Below, in pieces: positions 11,922-23,938 of a stretch of DNA of 64,000 nucleotides. The translations under genes were made by a program, and so were the position numbers. The notes under the pieces were generated by a model. That model was not told the origin of the DNA and made no database searches. It was given only the letters and a program-made list of their open reading frames with translations. The stretch lies in contig JAKOGI010000366.1 in NCBI GenBank assembly GCA_029747015.1, positions 186,001 through 250,000 on the forward strand, in the 5' to 3' direction. Source of the stretch: Carnegiea gigantea (Eukaryota; Streptophyta; Magnoliopsida; Caryophyllales; Cactaceae). Position 1 is the first letter of the stretch; each line of letters opens with the position of its first letter.

Positions 11922-12722
11922 AAGCTCTTCTCAATTAGTGCTTTATTTTCAAAATTTGAATAAACACAAATGTCAACTTTTATAATATATTTGTTGTTTC
12001 ATGGATATTTTAGTAGAAAGTAAATTTATCGTAGTTATAGAAAGGTCATATCGCTTGTTTGTCATCATTTAATATTGTTTTAAGAATGGTAGAAGGTGGA
12101 ACAATATGGTGTGGGTGAAATTTGAGGTAATTGGTAAAGTCTATTAAAATCTACATAATTTCAAAATATAATGGGCCCCTATAGTAGTAGTATTTTCATT
12201 GTACTGTGATTTTGCAATTTTTAAATTTTTTTCCATATTCAATGTTATTTTTATGGTCCTTAATTCAATTAATTTATTACAAAAAGGAAAAGATTATCTT
12301 GGCATTATTTCATGGATGAAAAGATCAGATCATGAACGGAATATTCACGGATAAAATGAAAAAAATAATTTTTGAAGATTCTAAAAAATGAGAATTTTAA
12401 GTTAAAATGTTAGAGTAAAAAAAAATCAGTATTTATTGTGCTTGTTTTAATTTTAATCTTAGATATTACATATATTTTTTTAAAAAAAAATTGGACTTAT
12501 ATGTTTTTGTACTATAAAATTAGTTTTCCTCTTATTTGATGTTCACATTGAGAAGGCAGAGGGTGGGCTACATTGGTGTTTCACAATGTGTATGGTTGAG
12601 CAAAAATCGGGAGCAAAATCAAGATGTATGATATTGATTTGGGGTCTTGCTATTCACTCAGATCTTCTTTGGTTAGTAGGGGCAATAGTAATGAAATATT
12701 TACAACAACAAGAAGGAAGGGA
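11922..12722. other. Low-copy flank with a frame that continues beyond the downstream retrotransposon
   Basis: AT-rich and mostly without genes. In the last 140 bases a + strand frame (through ATG 12,586) stays open up to the chromodomain-element insertion at 12,722 and, after removing the element and one target copy, goes on in the same frame at 33,968. It meets a TGA near 34,010 and is open again to about 34,225. No domain is recognised. See the separate entry for 33,963-34,225. Confidence 0.3.
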
Positions 12723-14210
12723 TGTAAAGCCTCACCTTAATCACAAATTAATTACTCATACTTATCAGCATTATAAGTTAGCAAAAAAATATTACCAAGA
12801 TAGGACATTACCGCCGCCCTGAAGAGACAAGGATGCAATTAAGCATCAGAGTCAACTAAAGCGAAGCCTTCACTAATTACAATACTATATTTACAATACA
12901 CGGGGTCAAGGAGTGTTGTTAGATATACCAAAATGAGAATGATACATCCGCTCAACCATGTCCAAAACAACATTTACGCTGCAGTTAGGCTTCACAAGCC
13001 TCAAAATAACTAACTACAAAAGATAGTTGACAGTCACCATGGACTCTGTTGGTTCCTGCATAGCTATAACTTGTTTCTCCTTGCCTATAATAGTTGGAAA
13101 CCACAAAACCATAGAAAGATGAGCTATCGCTCAATATGTTACCCATGTACAATTAAATAGTCTTTCACAAGGAGTCAATGAGTGCGAGCATAACGTTAAA
13201 ACGATGCTTATAAAAATCCTTTGAGAAGCATTTGTCTAAGTAAATGATTATTAATTGTTTCTTCGGCCTGGACTAGGACCCTACGTCTATGAATAAAAGC
13301 CATGACAATAGCAATAAACTATGAAATTCCTGTCTAACGGGAAGGGCCAAACTATGAATTTTACTAGCAGATACTTATAAACACTGAGCATGGTTCAATA
13401 AACAATGAACATTGAAATAAATCCCAACGGTTCCAATAACCGAATAAAAACTTGCTAACATTAGTAAAAGTAAATTTAAACGTCCTTGGAGGGTACAAGT
13501 AATAATGTACCTGAAGAACCAATTATTACTCTCTTTCTTTTTCTTTTTATACAATTCGATTCAAAATCCTGTGTCCAGAGTCATTTACTTAAGTAAGTCC
13601 TCATTCCTTAACATCGATATATTTTCAACTGACACCATTTACAACCTAATAAAAGATTGAATAATATAATCAACCCTCCTTAAGTATTTAATTTAGCGAC
13701 TTATAAATTCTGAGCTTCCTGAGTCTTTTAATTCACCCCCTTTTTGACTAATTAACTTGGCTAACCTTTTTATAAACTCTGGACTTATATGATTACAAAA
13801 AGGTAATCTCTTTTAATTCTTACCTATTCATTTAACCAATTCGCATCATCATTAGGCATATGTCCCTAATTTTCAGTCCTCGAGGTTTTCCTTTGAGTGC
13901 AATGTCCCTTTTGGGTTTATAACTTCATTCTAATTAATTTCGGAGTCTTAATCCCTTCTTAATAGCCTCCCCTTTTTCCTTTTTCTCACTCAACTATATC
14001 AATAACTCCAGTTATCCTTCCCACCTTGCACTCGAATTAATAACATAATCACCGGATCTACATTAATTCTTCAATGAACACAACTTGCTCACTCACTCCT
14101 AACCCTATTTTGTCCAAGCTTTATCATAATTATTTGATTAGTTCAGTCCACTAACTAGTACTAACTTTATTTCCATAGCCTGTAATCTAAATCCAAACAA
14201 TTCCATTCCC

Positions 14211-14310
14211 ACATCATTCAAGCAATCTAATTCTAACATCACTCAAGCAATCTAACTCCAACATCATTCAAGCAATCTAACTCCAACATCATTCAAACAA
14301 TCTAAATCTA
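14211..14310. repeat. Four-copy 25-bp minisatellite in the split LTR
   Basis: Four units of period 25 with core CATTCAAGCAATCTAA. The sister LTR has only two units (32,942-32,991), so the array changed copy number after the element inserted. Confidence 0.8.
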
Positions 14311-14971
14311 ATTTTATCTAAGTTGAGCAAATTTCACAAACCCTACTCACATACCTCACCAAACCCATTTCCACATCATTCAAGAGTCACCCAATTTACT
14401 CAATTCATTTGCACAAATAGGTCGTCAATCACCAAGATTCTACAACCATAACATCTATGAGCTTGGAATTTAAATGGAGGAAGGGTAAGATGAAGTTACT
14501 TTGGGTGCAAATTTGAGTGAGGGTGAAAGTTGGTTGATGGCTGAAACTATAGAGGTGGGAGGTGGTGATGGATTCTGGCAGCAACGATGATGGACTCCTG
14601 ACAGTAGGTGTCGAAATGCGGGCGGCACGAAGCCTTGTTTTTGGGGGTTGGTAGTGGCTGAAACGAAGGGAAGGGAAAATGAGTTGTGGGGCGGCTGGTG
14701 GTAGCGATGGTCTGGCATTGGTGGCTGTTGAAGTCGGCGCTGACATTCAGGTCAGTCGCCGGTAGCAACAACGAAGACAACAAAAGAGGACAAGGAAGGT
14801 CGTGTCCCGTTTCCTCGGCCCCCGTCATAGAGACCCTCTTTCTCACTCTTTTTTTTTTTTGGTTGTTGTTAGCTTGCTTTGTTTTGATTTAATCAAGAGA
14901 AGCCTAATCAATCTATCTTCCTCAAACTTTAGTCAAAGCTAATAAATGTTGATCTCATCACCTCCACTTAG

Positions 14972-16246
14972 TGTTGCGATTTCCGTAAGTATAAGGTTAT
15001 CGTCGTAACACTTCGGATGTCGATCCTCAGAGATGGTGTATGAGATTAGGTCGCTTTAGAAGGATAAATCTTCTATGCTAAAATAGCTCGAAGCAAATGA
15101 CATGTTGTAAATCTATCATGCTAACTTCAAAAATAATAAAGGGCAGCCCGGTGCACAAGCATCTCGCGTTCACGTAGGGTCTGGGGAAGGGCTGCACCCT
15201 AAGCGGTGAATTGTAGGCAGTAACTTCAAAAACAATAATTAAGAAAAATTGGAAAATTCTCAAACATCAACACTAATTGGATTATGAAACACCAATAAGT
15301 ATAATACTATTGAACCAACACTCTATGCAAATCCAAACTATGTAGAATTGCTAATCCACGCGCCAGGAAAGGAAAAAGGAAGAGGAACAGAGGCAACAAC
15401 CTTCTTCAAGCAGATCAATATGATTCCACAAAAATAAGCAAACGCAGGGCTAAGCTAGAAACAATTGCTTGCAATTTCATTTAACAAAACCAAAATTTTC
15501 ACTTGGACTTATTGAATCGAAGCAAATTACACAAAACTTGATAGTCTAGAATGAGACCTAAAAAAACGGAATGAAAGAGAATAAAACTAAAAGAACTCTC
15601 CTTTACTACTACTCTCTCACTGCTGCTCGGGCCCATAAGAACACAACCCCGTTACCTCTTCAGCATCCCCCTCTTCATCTTGTAACCGTTGCTTTTATAA
15701 TAGTGATGATGAATCAATAAATGGTGAGGAGAAAGAGAGGGTGAAACGGTTATGGAAGTTGAACCAACGCCGGGCTTCAATTACTCAGGAATTTGGGTTA
15801 GTGAGGAACAAAGAAGAGAAGATGAGGAGCCTGAGAATGGGGACACTGGGTTGCTCTGTTCTTCGGGTTCCTCTGGGCAACAGAGCAGGAGGAAGAAGAA
15901 AGGGGGGGAACGAGGTTCGCTGGGTAGTGAAAATGAGGAGAGAGAAAGAAGAGGGGTCAATACTGAGGGTGTGACCAGGTCACGTGCCACGCACGTGACT
16001 GGGTCTTTTTTTTTTCACTTTCTTTTTTTTAATTTTTTTTATTTTGTTGTTGTTTGGTTCAGATTTGAGTCCATTTGGCCCAAGTCTTCATTTTTTTCAG
16101 CATCTCTTCATCTTTTTCGCACTTTTCCTGAATTTATTCAAGAACTACAAAACAAAATAAAATCAAATGAAAACCTAAAAATAACAATTATTTCGAGCAT
16201 AGAACAGGTAGAAAGGTACTGTAAAATTAACACATTTTCGGCGTCA
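14972..16246 (-). repeat. 3' LTR of the nested Athila
   Basis: Aligns with 23,939-25,108 almost throughout, by eye with a few differences per 100 bases. It differs by the SINE fragment at 15,140-15,220 and its target duplication. The short frames at 15,741-16,279 and their twins at 24,600-25,168 lie wholly in LTR and are not genes. Confidence 0.88.
15140..15220 (-). mobile_element. 5'-truncated Au-type SINE inside the Athila LTR
   Basis: It reads GCAGCCCGGTGCACAAGCAT, the reverse complement of the Au SINE 3' half, and continues to a TGTAGGCAG end. The direct repeat TAACTTCAAAAATAATAA (15,122-15,139) recurs at 15,221-15,238 with one change. The sister LTR near 24,088-24,106 shows the unoccupied site. 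Only the 3' half is present, so it lacks the pol III promoter. Confidence 0.85.
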
Positions 16247-17637
16247 TCCCACACCAAAGTTTTGCTCGTCCTCGAGTAAAACAAAACTAAAAAGGCTAGA
16301 AAAACAAAATAAAATCCTAACTCACTTTCGTAGGAATCACGGTTGTACTTAGCACGTGCAACAAGCCCTTTAAACCCCCAGGTTACCCCTAGTGGATGAG
16401 TAAGGTCTCGTGAGGGTTTGCAAAAGATATACCCACAAAATCTATAAAAGAAAATATAAACAATAACTTGAAAATCTTTTTGGCTTTTTTTCGAAAATTA
16501 ATATGTGCAAAATTGGAGAAAGATATACACAATCTAATCAACTAAAGTACCCATGTAGCAAAGATATTAGCTTGCATATAAACAAAATATACTCATCAAG
16601 GCTCTTGACCCCATGAATGACATCAAAGCACTAATGTTTCACCAAATTGTACATCAAAACTTTGAATCCATCCCCGTGCTCATGTGCAAGTGTATCATCA
16701 TCTTAGAGCTCAGGTTTACCAAAATCAAACTCAACCCCACTTGACCGACATAAATTACATTATTGATTTATCAACATAGGAAGCAAGTTTTTCTAATAGC
16801 AATATTGCCTCAAAGGATAACACCCAGTAGCGCATGTCTCAAAGGGTTACTTGTCATTCCAAATTTTTCCATTTCTTTTTCTATTCTTTCTTTTTTTTTA
16901 AGTTTTTCTTTTCCATTTGTTTTCATCATTTTTTTTTCATTCATTTTTTCTCTTTTTTCTTTTTTTTTTCCCCCAAAGTAATTGTGTCTAAAACAAGTGG
17001 GAGAGTCGATCATGGAAAACTATGACCGTAAGACAATGAGGATGAAATAAATAGGGATTAGATTGCATAGCGATAATGAACAAATGGGGTTAAAATTAGG
17101 GCTAAGAATGACACACCGAGGATGGAGACCTAACATGCACATAATGCGTATATACAGGCTAATAATCAAAGCATAGGGCATTTTAAGTTGATCAGAATAG
17201 TACTAAACTTCCCCAAAAACAAAATAAAAATCTTTTTGGGATTTTTTAAAATTTTCAATCTGTAAAATTTTTCAAAGTTTCCCCACCCCCACACCTAAAT
17301 CTCACAATGGCCTCATTGTAAGTAGAAAGAAACATAAAAACCCAAAATAAAACCTAAAAAGAAACAAATAAAAAGAAAACTCAAAAACAAAAAGGACATG
17401 ACACAAAATCAAATGTACAACATATAGACACAAAAGAAAAACAAAAACAAAAACAACCACCTATACAAAAAGAAAAGAGAAAGGAAAAAGAAGAAAAAGA
17501 GAAAAGGAGAGAAAGGATGAAAAGAAACCAGGTCGGGTGCTAAGTACACCCGAGCTGTTGTTACACCATCACCGATCAGGGCTCGGCTCGTGGAGTATCA
17601 GACACTCCACATCTTCCTTGCCGGGCAACTCCAAAAA
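16247..17637 (-). other. Athila 3' spacer and polypurine tract
   Basis: No gene. It begins (on the - strand) after integrase with A-rich and T-rich low-complexity DNA, includes a C-rich tract near 17,280-17,300 and a two-unit CCTCAAAGG-type repeat near 16,808-16,850, and ends at the purine-rich CTTTGGTGTGGGA (- strand, 16,247-16,259), the likely polypurine tract. The same spacer is found in the pol-less element at 1,640-3,101. Confidence 0.6.
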
Positions 17638-18536
17638 TTACTTCAGTCGCTGGCCATTCGCGTTAAATTTAGCACCGCTCTCTGGATCCTGAATTTCAAC
17701 TGCACCATAAGGGAAAATACGTGAGACAAGATAGGGACCCGTCCATTGGGACCTCAATTTCCCTGGAAACAAATAGAGTTTAGAATCATATAAGAGTACT
17801 TTCATTCCTGAGGCAAACTCTTTCCTAAGAATATGTTTATCATGGAGCAACTTAACCCTCTCTTTGTAAGATCGAGCACTCTCATATGCTTCAACTTGTA
17901 TCTCCTCAAGCTCACTCAATTGCAGTCTGCGCTCCTTATCCGCCTCAGTCAAGTCATAGTTGAGCATTTTAATGGCCCACCAAGCTCTATGCTTAGTCTC
18001 AACAGGGAGATGACTAGACTTACCATAAACAACCCTATAGGGTGACATACCCAAGGGGGTTTTGAAAGCCGTTCTATAAGCCCAAAGAGCATCAACAAGT
18101 TTGTCGGCCCAATCTTTCCTATTCCGACTCACTGTCTTCTCTAGAATCTGTTAATCTGCCGATTGGACACTTTGACTTGGCCATTGGTTTAGGGATGATA
18201 GGGGGTAGCAAGCCTATGGATTATGGAATACCTTTTTAGTAAGGTATCAAAAGACCGATTATTGAAATGGATCCCCTGATCACTAATGATAACTCAGGAC
18301 ATGCCAAATCTAGCAAAGATGTTCTCCTTAAGGAACTTCACGACAACCTTAGCATCATTAGTCCTAGAAGGGATGGCCTCAGCCCATTTAGAGACATGAT
18401 CCCCAGCTAACAGAATATACTCATTCCCAAAAGATAATGGAAATTGTCCCATAAAATCTATTCCCCACACATCAAAAATCTTCATCATAATGATGGGACT
18501 CAATGGCATCATATCTTGCCTGCTTATTCTACCCAA
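17638..18536 (-). pseudogene. Athila integrase core and C-terminal part, broken
   Basis: The piece 18,294-18,536 has [10 protein letters not shown] (first catalytic Asp) and S-K-W-A-E-A-I. The piece 17,638-18,132 has D-A-L-W-A-Y-R-T-A-F-K-T and G-K-S-S-H-L-P-V-E, then the basic C-terminal region ending with G-P-Y-L-V and N-G-Q-R-L-K. These are standard Athila integrase blocks. The middle (18,133-18,293), which should carry the second Asp and the Glu, is open only in fragments. A TAA at 18,537-18,539 separates it from the upstream RT frame. Confidence 0.85.
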
Positions 18537-20169
18537 TTACTGGCACCTAGGGCAACTCTTACAGTATTCAAAAGCATCCCTAAATAAAGTGGGCCAGTAG
18601 AAGCCACATTGAAGAACCTTGGATGCTGTCTTCCTTCCACTAAAATGCCCCCCACATGCTTGATCATGACAAAAAGAAAGGACACTCCTCACCTCATTGT
18701 CGAGAATACACCTCCTAAAGACTTGGTCAGCACAGTACTTAAACAAATAACGATCACCCCAAACAAAGAATTTCACGAGGTGGAAGAATCTATCTCTATC
18801 ATTCTTAGTCCAACCCTCAGGGATCCTACCAGTAACTAGATAGTTCAGAATGTCAACATACCAAGGATCAGGGTGGATGGAATATAACTGCTTATCAGGG
18901 AAGCATTCGGAAATATTAGACTCACTCTCTCTGTCACAGAGAATCCTAGACAAATGGTCAGCTACAAGGTTCTCATAACCTTTCTTATCCTTAATCTTGC
19001 AATCAAACTCTTGTAAAAGCAAGATCCATCTTACCAGTCTAGGTTTAGCATCCTTCTTAGAAAGAAGATACTTAAGAGCAGAGTGATCAGTATAGACAAT
19101 CACATGAGACCCAATCAGGTAAGGTCTAAACTTTTCAAAACCAAATATCACAACCAAAAATTCTTTCTCCGTAACAACATAGTTCAGTTGGGCATCATTC
19201 AGAGTGTGACTAGCATAATAGATGACATGAGGCTTCTTATCAACACGCTGTCCTAGAACAACCCCAATAGCATAATCAGATGCATCACACATCAATTCAA
19301 ATGGTTCTCCCCAGATGGGAGGATGAAGAACGGGAGTAGAGGTCAAGGCTTCCTTAAGCTTAGTGAAGGCTACAAGACATTCCTCAGAAAAGTGAAATGG
19401 CACATCCTTAGCTAACAAGTTGGTCAAGGGCTTTGTTATCTTACTAAAGTCTCTAATGAATCGACGATAGAAGCCAGCATGTTCAAGAAGAGACCTTACC
19501 TCTTTCACACAGGTGGGAGGGGGAAGATTGATAATCAAATCAGTCTTAGCCTTGTCTACTTCAATCACATCTTTAGAAATGATGTGACCTAAGATTATTT
19601 CCTTTTTGACCATAAAATGACACTTCTCCCAGTTCAAAGTCAAATTTTTCTCCCTACACCTTTCCAACACTTTTATCAGATTAGACAAACATTCATCAAA
19701 GGAAGACCCAAACACAGAAAAGTTATCCATGAAAATCTCCAAGTAGTGTTCAACTAAATCTGAGAAAATAGAAATCATACAACGTTGAAAGGTAGCAGGG
19801 GCATTGCACAGTCCAAACGACATTCGCCTAAAGACATATGTCCCAAATGGGCAGGTAAAAGTCGTCTTCTCCTGATCCTCACGAGTAATAGAGATCAGGG
19901 TATAGCCAGAATATCCATTAAAAAGCAGTGGAAGGAATATCCAGCCAACCTCTCTAACATTTGATCTAAGAAAGGGAGAGGGAAATTGTCTTTTCCAGTG
20001 GCAGCATTCAATTTCCTATAATCAATACACACACGCCACCCAACTTGGACACGAGTTGGGACTAATCCTTGTCATTCCTAATTACGGTAATACTGGTCTT
20101 CTTAGGAACAACTTGAGCAGGGCTAACCCACTCACTATCAGAAATTGGGTAAATGATCCCATGGTCCAA
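18537..20169 (-). pseudogene. Athila reverse transcriptase, RNase H and integrase zinc finger, broken
   Basis: The largest open piece, 18,537-19,823 (428 codons), begins inside RT at [13 protein letters not shown]. The catalytic box normally F-M-D-D reads F-M-D-N (Asn codon 19,722-19,724), so polymerase activity should be lost. RNase H follows, with [10 protein letters not shown] and T-D-H-S-A-L-K-Y-L. The integrase H2C2 finger is at the end, with C-H-D-Q-A-C-G-G-H and C-K-S-C-P-R-C. The first RT segment (19,824-20,169) is in several frames with stops. In active relatives this enzyme copies element RNA into DNA. Confidence 0.88.
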
Positions 20170-21225
20170 CTACTTCAACACTTCCTTCCTAACTACTTCC
20201 TGAAGAGCTGGGTTCAAATGCCTTTGGCGGTCTCGGTAGGGTTTAGCATTGTCCTCTAAATAAATTCTATGTTGTATAATGGAATGACTAATAGCCTTAA
20301 TATCCCCTAAGGTCCAACCTATGGCTTCCTTGTTCTCTCTAAGTAAGGCAATGAGTTTGTCCTCTTGGTCCCGGTCTAGGTCAGAAGTAACAACAACAGG
20401 TAAAGATTCATCGGGTCCTACGAATGCATACTTAAGAGAGTCAGGAAGAGGCTTCAATTCGAGAGTAGGAGGGGAAACAAATTCATGCATAGATTCAGAA
20501 ACAGTAGTGAGCAAGCAATCAGCAGTAGAGCACAAGTCATCAAACTCGAACACATCATATTCAGGCTCATCATTTACAAGAAAAGACTCATACTCAGTAG
20601 CAAACATTTCATCAAAAGTATCATCAAATACAAAATCTTCCATACAGTTAAGAGTAGAAAACTCCATATCATCAAATCCAGAGGGTTGTCTTTGTATGTT
20701 AAAGATATTCAATTCAATAATCATATTACCAAAAGACAGTCTCATCCTCCCATTCCTGCAATTAATGAAGGCATTGGTAGTGGCCAAGAAAAGACGCCCT
20801 AAAATCACAGGGACTTGACTAGCCAAATTTGACACCTTCTCTGTCTCAATTACAACAAAGTCCACTGGGTAAATAAATTCACCCACTCTAATTAGCGCAT
20901 CCTCAACAATACCCCTAGGCAACCTGGTCGATCTATCAGCCAATTGAATGACTATCTTGGTAGGTTTCAGCTCACCTAACCCTAACTTCTCATACTCAGT
21001 GAAGGGTATCAAGTTGACAATAGCCCCTAAATCAAGCAGAGCTCTATAAATAAGCTGGTCCCCTATAACTATAGAAATAGTAGGGCACCTGGGGTCCTTA
21101 TACTTCACTAGGATCTGGTAAGAAAGGATAGAACTAGTGCCAGAAGCTAAAAAAGCCTTTTTAGGGACACTAGTGGCTCTCTTAGTTGTACACAGATTCT
21201 TTAAAAATCTAGCGTATAGAGGCAT
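20170..21225 (-). pseudogene. Athila protease domain and RT leader
   Basis: 351 codons open. Protease region near residues 60-150: the active-site segment reads A-L-L-D-L-G-A-I-V-N, where Athila elements usually have D-L-G-A-S, then L-G-L-G-E-L-K-P-T and the second protease signature V-I-L-G-R-L-F. A Glu/Asp/Ser-rich linker follows, then the RT approach I-G-W-T-L-G-D-I-K. In-frame TAG codons bound it on both sides, so it is part of the broken Gag-pol frame rather than a gene of its own. Confidence 0.8.
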
Positions 21226-23206
21226 CTACTGAATAGCATCGAGTAAGGGAATGTTAATCTTGACTTGAGAGAAGGTCTCTCTCATCTTGTCAACATAAGC
21301 TTGGTCTTTCTTCTTAAGCCTATGGGGAAAAGGAGGTAAAGGCATATGAACTTTCTCAGAAGGAGAAGGAGAAGAGGAAGAAGAACCCTTAGGAGGAGAA
21401 GGGTCAACTGAATCAGAGGAGTCTTTCTCTTTAAGCTCTTCATCCTTAGACAGTGACTCAGGAGAATGGTGAGAATTAGAATCATTAGGGACACCATCAG
21501 TAGCATCCCCTGGCTCACTGGATGAACCAGTCTCTGGAGGTGAAGAAGAAGAAGAAGAATTCTGAAAGAACTGGTGAGGATACCTACTGGGCTCACTGGG
21601 ACTTCTAATTTGGTTATCAATCTCTCGACTAGAACGGAGAGATATCATTGCATTTACTTTCCTCACAGGCTCATTAGGGTTACCAGAAGAAGAAGAGGTG
21701 TGACCCTTAGGGTTCACCTCAGGTTGACTTGGAAAAGTACTTGACTCCCTAGAAGATTATGCTAATTAGGAAAACTGTTCAGTCATCATTCGCATCATTT
21801 TTCCATATTAGCACTTATCATTCTTTTCACATCACTATTAATTCTCCTCTCCATTCTATCAATATTAGTGTAACCAAGAGGAGGTTGAGCTTGAGCTATA
21901 GGTGGTGGAGGTTTAGGTGCATTAGGCACACCTGGAAAAGCCAATCTTTGGAAAGAATTGGGAGGATGGGAAATAGGTTGGGAGTTAGAAATTACGGCAT
22001 TGGGTCCATTACTCCAAGAAAAGTTAGGGTGATTCTTCCACCCTGGATTATAATAAGGGGAGAACGGGTTGTTCTTTGGTCGCTGGAAAGCCATACTCGC
22101 TTGCTCTTGTCCAATTGCTAACTGATGAACAAAATAAGGACAAGCACTTAAGGAATGATCTAAGGCCTGACAGTGAGAACGTGACACAGTAGAAGTCTGA
22201 GACATTTAGGACATTTGGGGAGACAACCCCTTTAACATATTTTCCAGAATAGCAATCTTAGACTCTAAGTGACTTACATCAGAGATAGAATGTAACCCAC
22301 CCCTTGTGATCCTAGAACTTAGACTGTCATTACGAGCAGTTTCCCATTGCATGGTTTTCTCAGCTAAGTCCTCTAAAAATTCCCAAGTAGCCGTGGCGCT
22401 CTTAGAAAGAAAGCCATCCTGATACATGGATTCTACCATGGTTCTAGTTTGTTGGTCCAGTCCTTCATTAATAATCTAGCACAAACGTGCCTGGTCTAAA
22501 CCATGATGGGGACACTTGGCCAGCAAATTGTTGAACCTCCAAAATATTTCCAAAATGATTCCCTATCAAGTTGCACAAATTGATTAATCTCATTCCTCAG
22601 CTTAACAGTCTTGGTATTGGGAAAATATTTTCTTAAGAACAATCGTACAAAATCATTCCAAGAAGCAACAGAATTAGCAACCAAGCCATACATCCAGCGT
22701 TTAGCAGAATCTTTCAAAGCAAAAGGAATTAATTTCATTCGCACAACATCAATGGGGATATTAGGGAAATGCATCATAGAATATATTTCTTCGAATTCCC
22801 TCAAAAATAAATAAGCATCCTCTAAACTAGTAAATTTAGGGAGTATCTGAGTATAATGATGCCTCAATTCGAAAGTAACATTCGGTCCAAGGTCAGGTAT
22901 AATAAAATAAGATGGCAAAGCAGTCCTAGGAGGATAAAAGATATCACTCAAAGATCTTTCTTGTGCCATTTCTTTGATTCTAAGCTTGGGTTTAGATTCA
23001 CGTGTTAATTCAATCTCGAGGTCAGGTTCACTCCTAAAAAGTCGATTATTTTCAGGATTTCTTACCCAACTAGTCATATAAATCCCACACCCCCTCCAAA
23101 GGTTCTGTTTTTGATCTTTTCTTGTTTTTGCACTTTTTTTTCTTTTGGTTTTTTCTATTTTTTTTTGGTATTTTCTTTTCCTTAAAGCCACAAAATGACA
23201 AAACAA
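21226..23206 (-). pseudogene. Athila Gag and Gag-protease linker, broken
   Basis: Three open pieces on the - strand. 22,496-23,206 holds the Gag N-terminal half (G-P-N-V-T-F-E-L-R, F-L-R-E-F-E-E-I-Y, R-W-M-Y-G-L, F-L-R-K-Y-F-P). 22,206-22,439 continues it after a frameshift near 22,540. 21,795-22,205 is Pro/Asn/Gln-rich. 21,226-21,717 is Ser/Pro-rich and leads to protease. Frame changes at about 22,540 and 21,750 and stops at 22,206 and 21,226 disrupt it. Confidence 0.8.
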
Positions 23207-23914
23207 AAAGAGTGAATCAAAACTAAAGACAATTTACAAACAGAAAATAAGCAAAACTCAAACAAAAGCACAAACACAAAGAAACTAAAAATAAATAAAA
23301 CTACACCTAAACAACCTAATTCTACAAATAAAATTTAAAATAGAAAATAAGACTCCTAAAATTAAAACTAAATATACACAAAAATCCACACAATCACGAA
23401 GGACATAAATATAATTTCTCTCGAATTTTTCTGTCCCTGAATAGTGCAGACAAATTATTAAGTCTAAAATTCACAGAAAAATCATGACAGCTCCAAAACT
23501 TCTACAAAAATTCACACACACTCTAAAAATTATGCTGAATCTAGGAAAAATATTAGCGTAGCAAAAATCAAACCAGAACAGCTCCAGAAAATTCAAACAG
23601 AATGCGAAAATCGGTGAAAAATCTGCACTTTAAATATTTTCGGATCAGTTTTACTTTATTCTTTGGCTGCACATAAACCAAATGCGTTAGTACTGTTTTT
23701 TTAGCAAACAATAAACTCTAAAAATAAAACTAATCTCGACAAACATCAAAAATCGAAATACTAACTAAATTCAAAATTAAAACTAAACTAAAATTTGAAA
23801 CGAATTAACGACTCAACTAAACTAACAATCATAACTCTAAAATTAAAACAAAAACGACTCGAACGATTCTAATAATTAAATTATGACTTGAGAAAACCTA
23901 ATTTCAGAACGCCA
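23207..23914 (-). other. Athila 5' leader
   Basis: Untranslated leader between primer site and Gag, A-rich on the + strand with no open frame of note. Possible packaging region by position only. Confidence 0.5.
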
Positions 23915-23932
23915 TCCCCGGCAACGGCGCCA
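23915..23932 (-). other. Athila primer-binding site (tRNA-Asp)
   Basis: The - strand reads TGGCGCCGTTGCCGGGGA, the complement of the 3' end of plant tRNA-Asp, a few bases inside the 5' LTR. This fixes the orientation of the element. Confidence 0.85.
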
Positions 23933-23938
23933 AAAACT

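Noticed and set aside
12586..12822. 78-codon + strand frame crossing into the LTR
   Set aside because: Its last 33 codons lie in the retrotransposon LTR; only the part before 12,722 could be host sequence, and it has no recognisable domain.
14191..14310. Short regular repeats considered as a CRISPR-like array
   Set aside because: Units are contiguous with no spacers and lie inside a plant LTR; a minisatellite.
15741..16279. 77-175-codon frames with Arg/Glu-rich products
   Set aside because: They lie inside the Athila LTR and recur in the sister LTR at 24,600-25,168; low-complexity purine-rich DNA leaves them open by chance.
20321..20818. 165-codon + strand frame
   Set aside because: It is antisense to the Athila protease linker, which has recognisable family motifs on the other strand.
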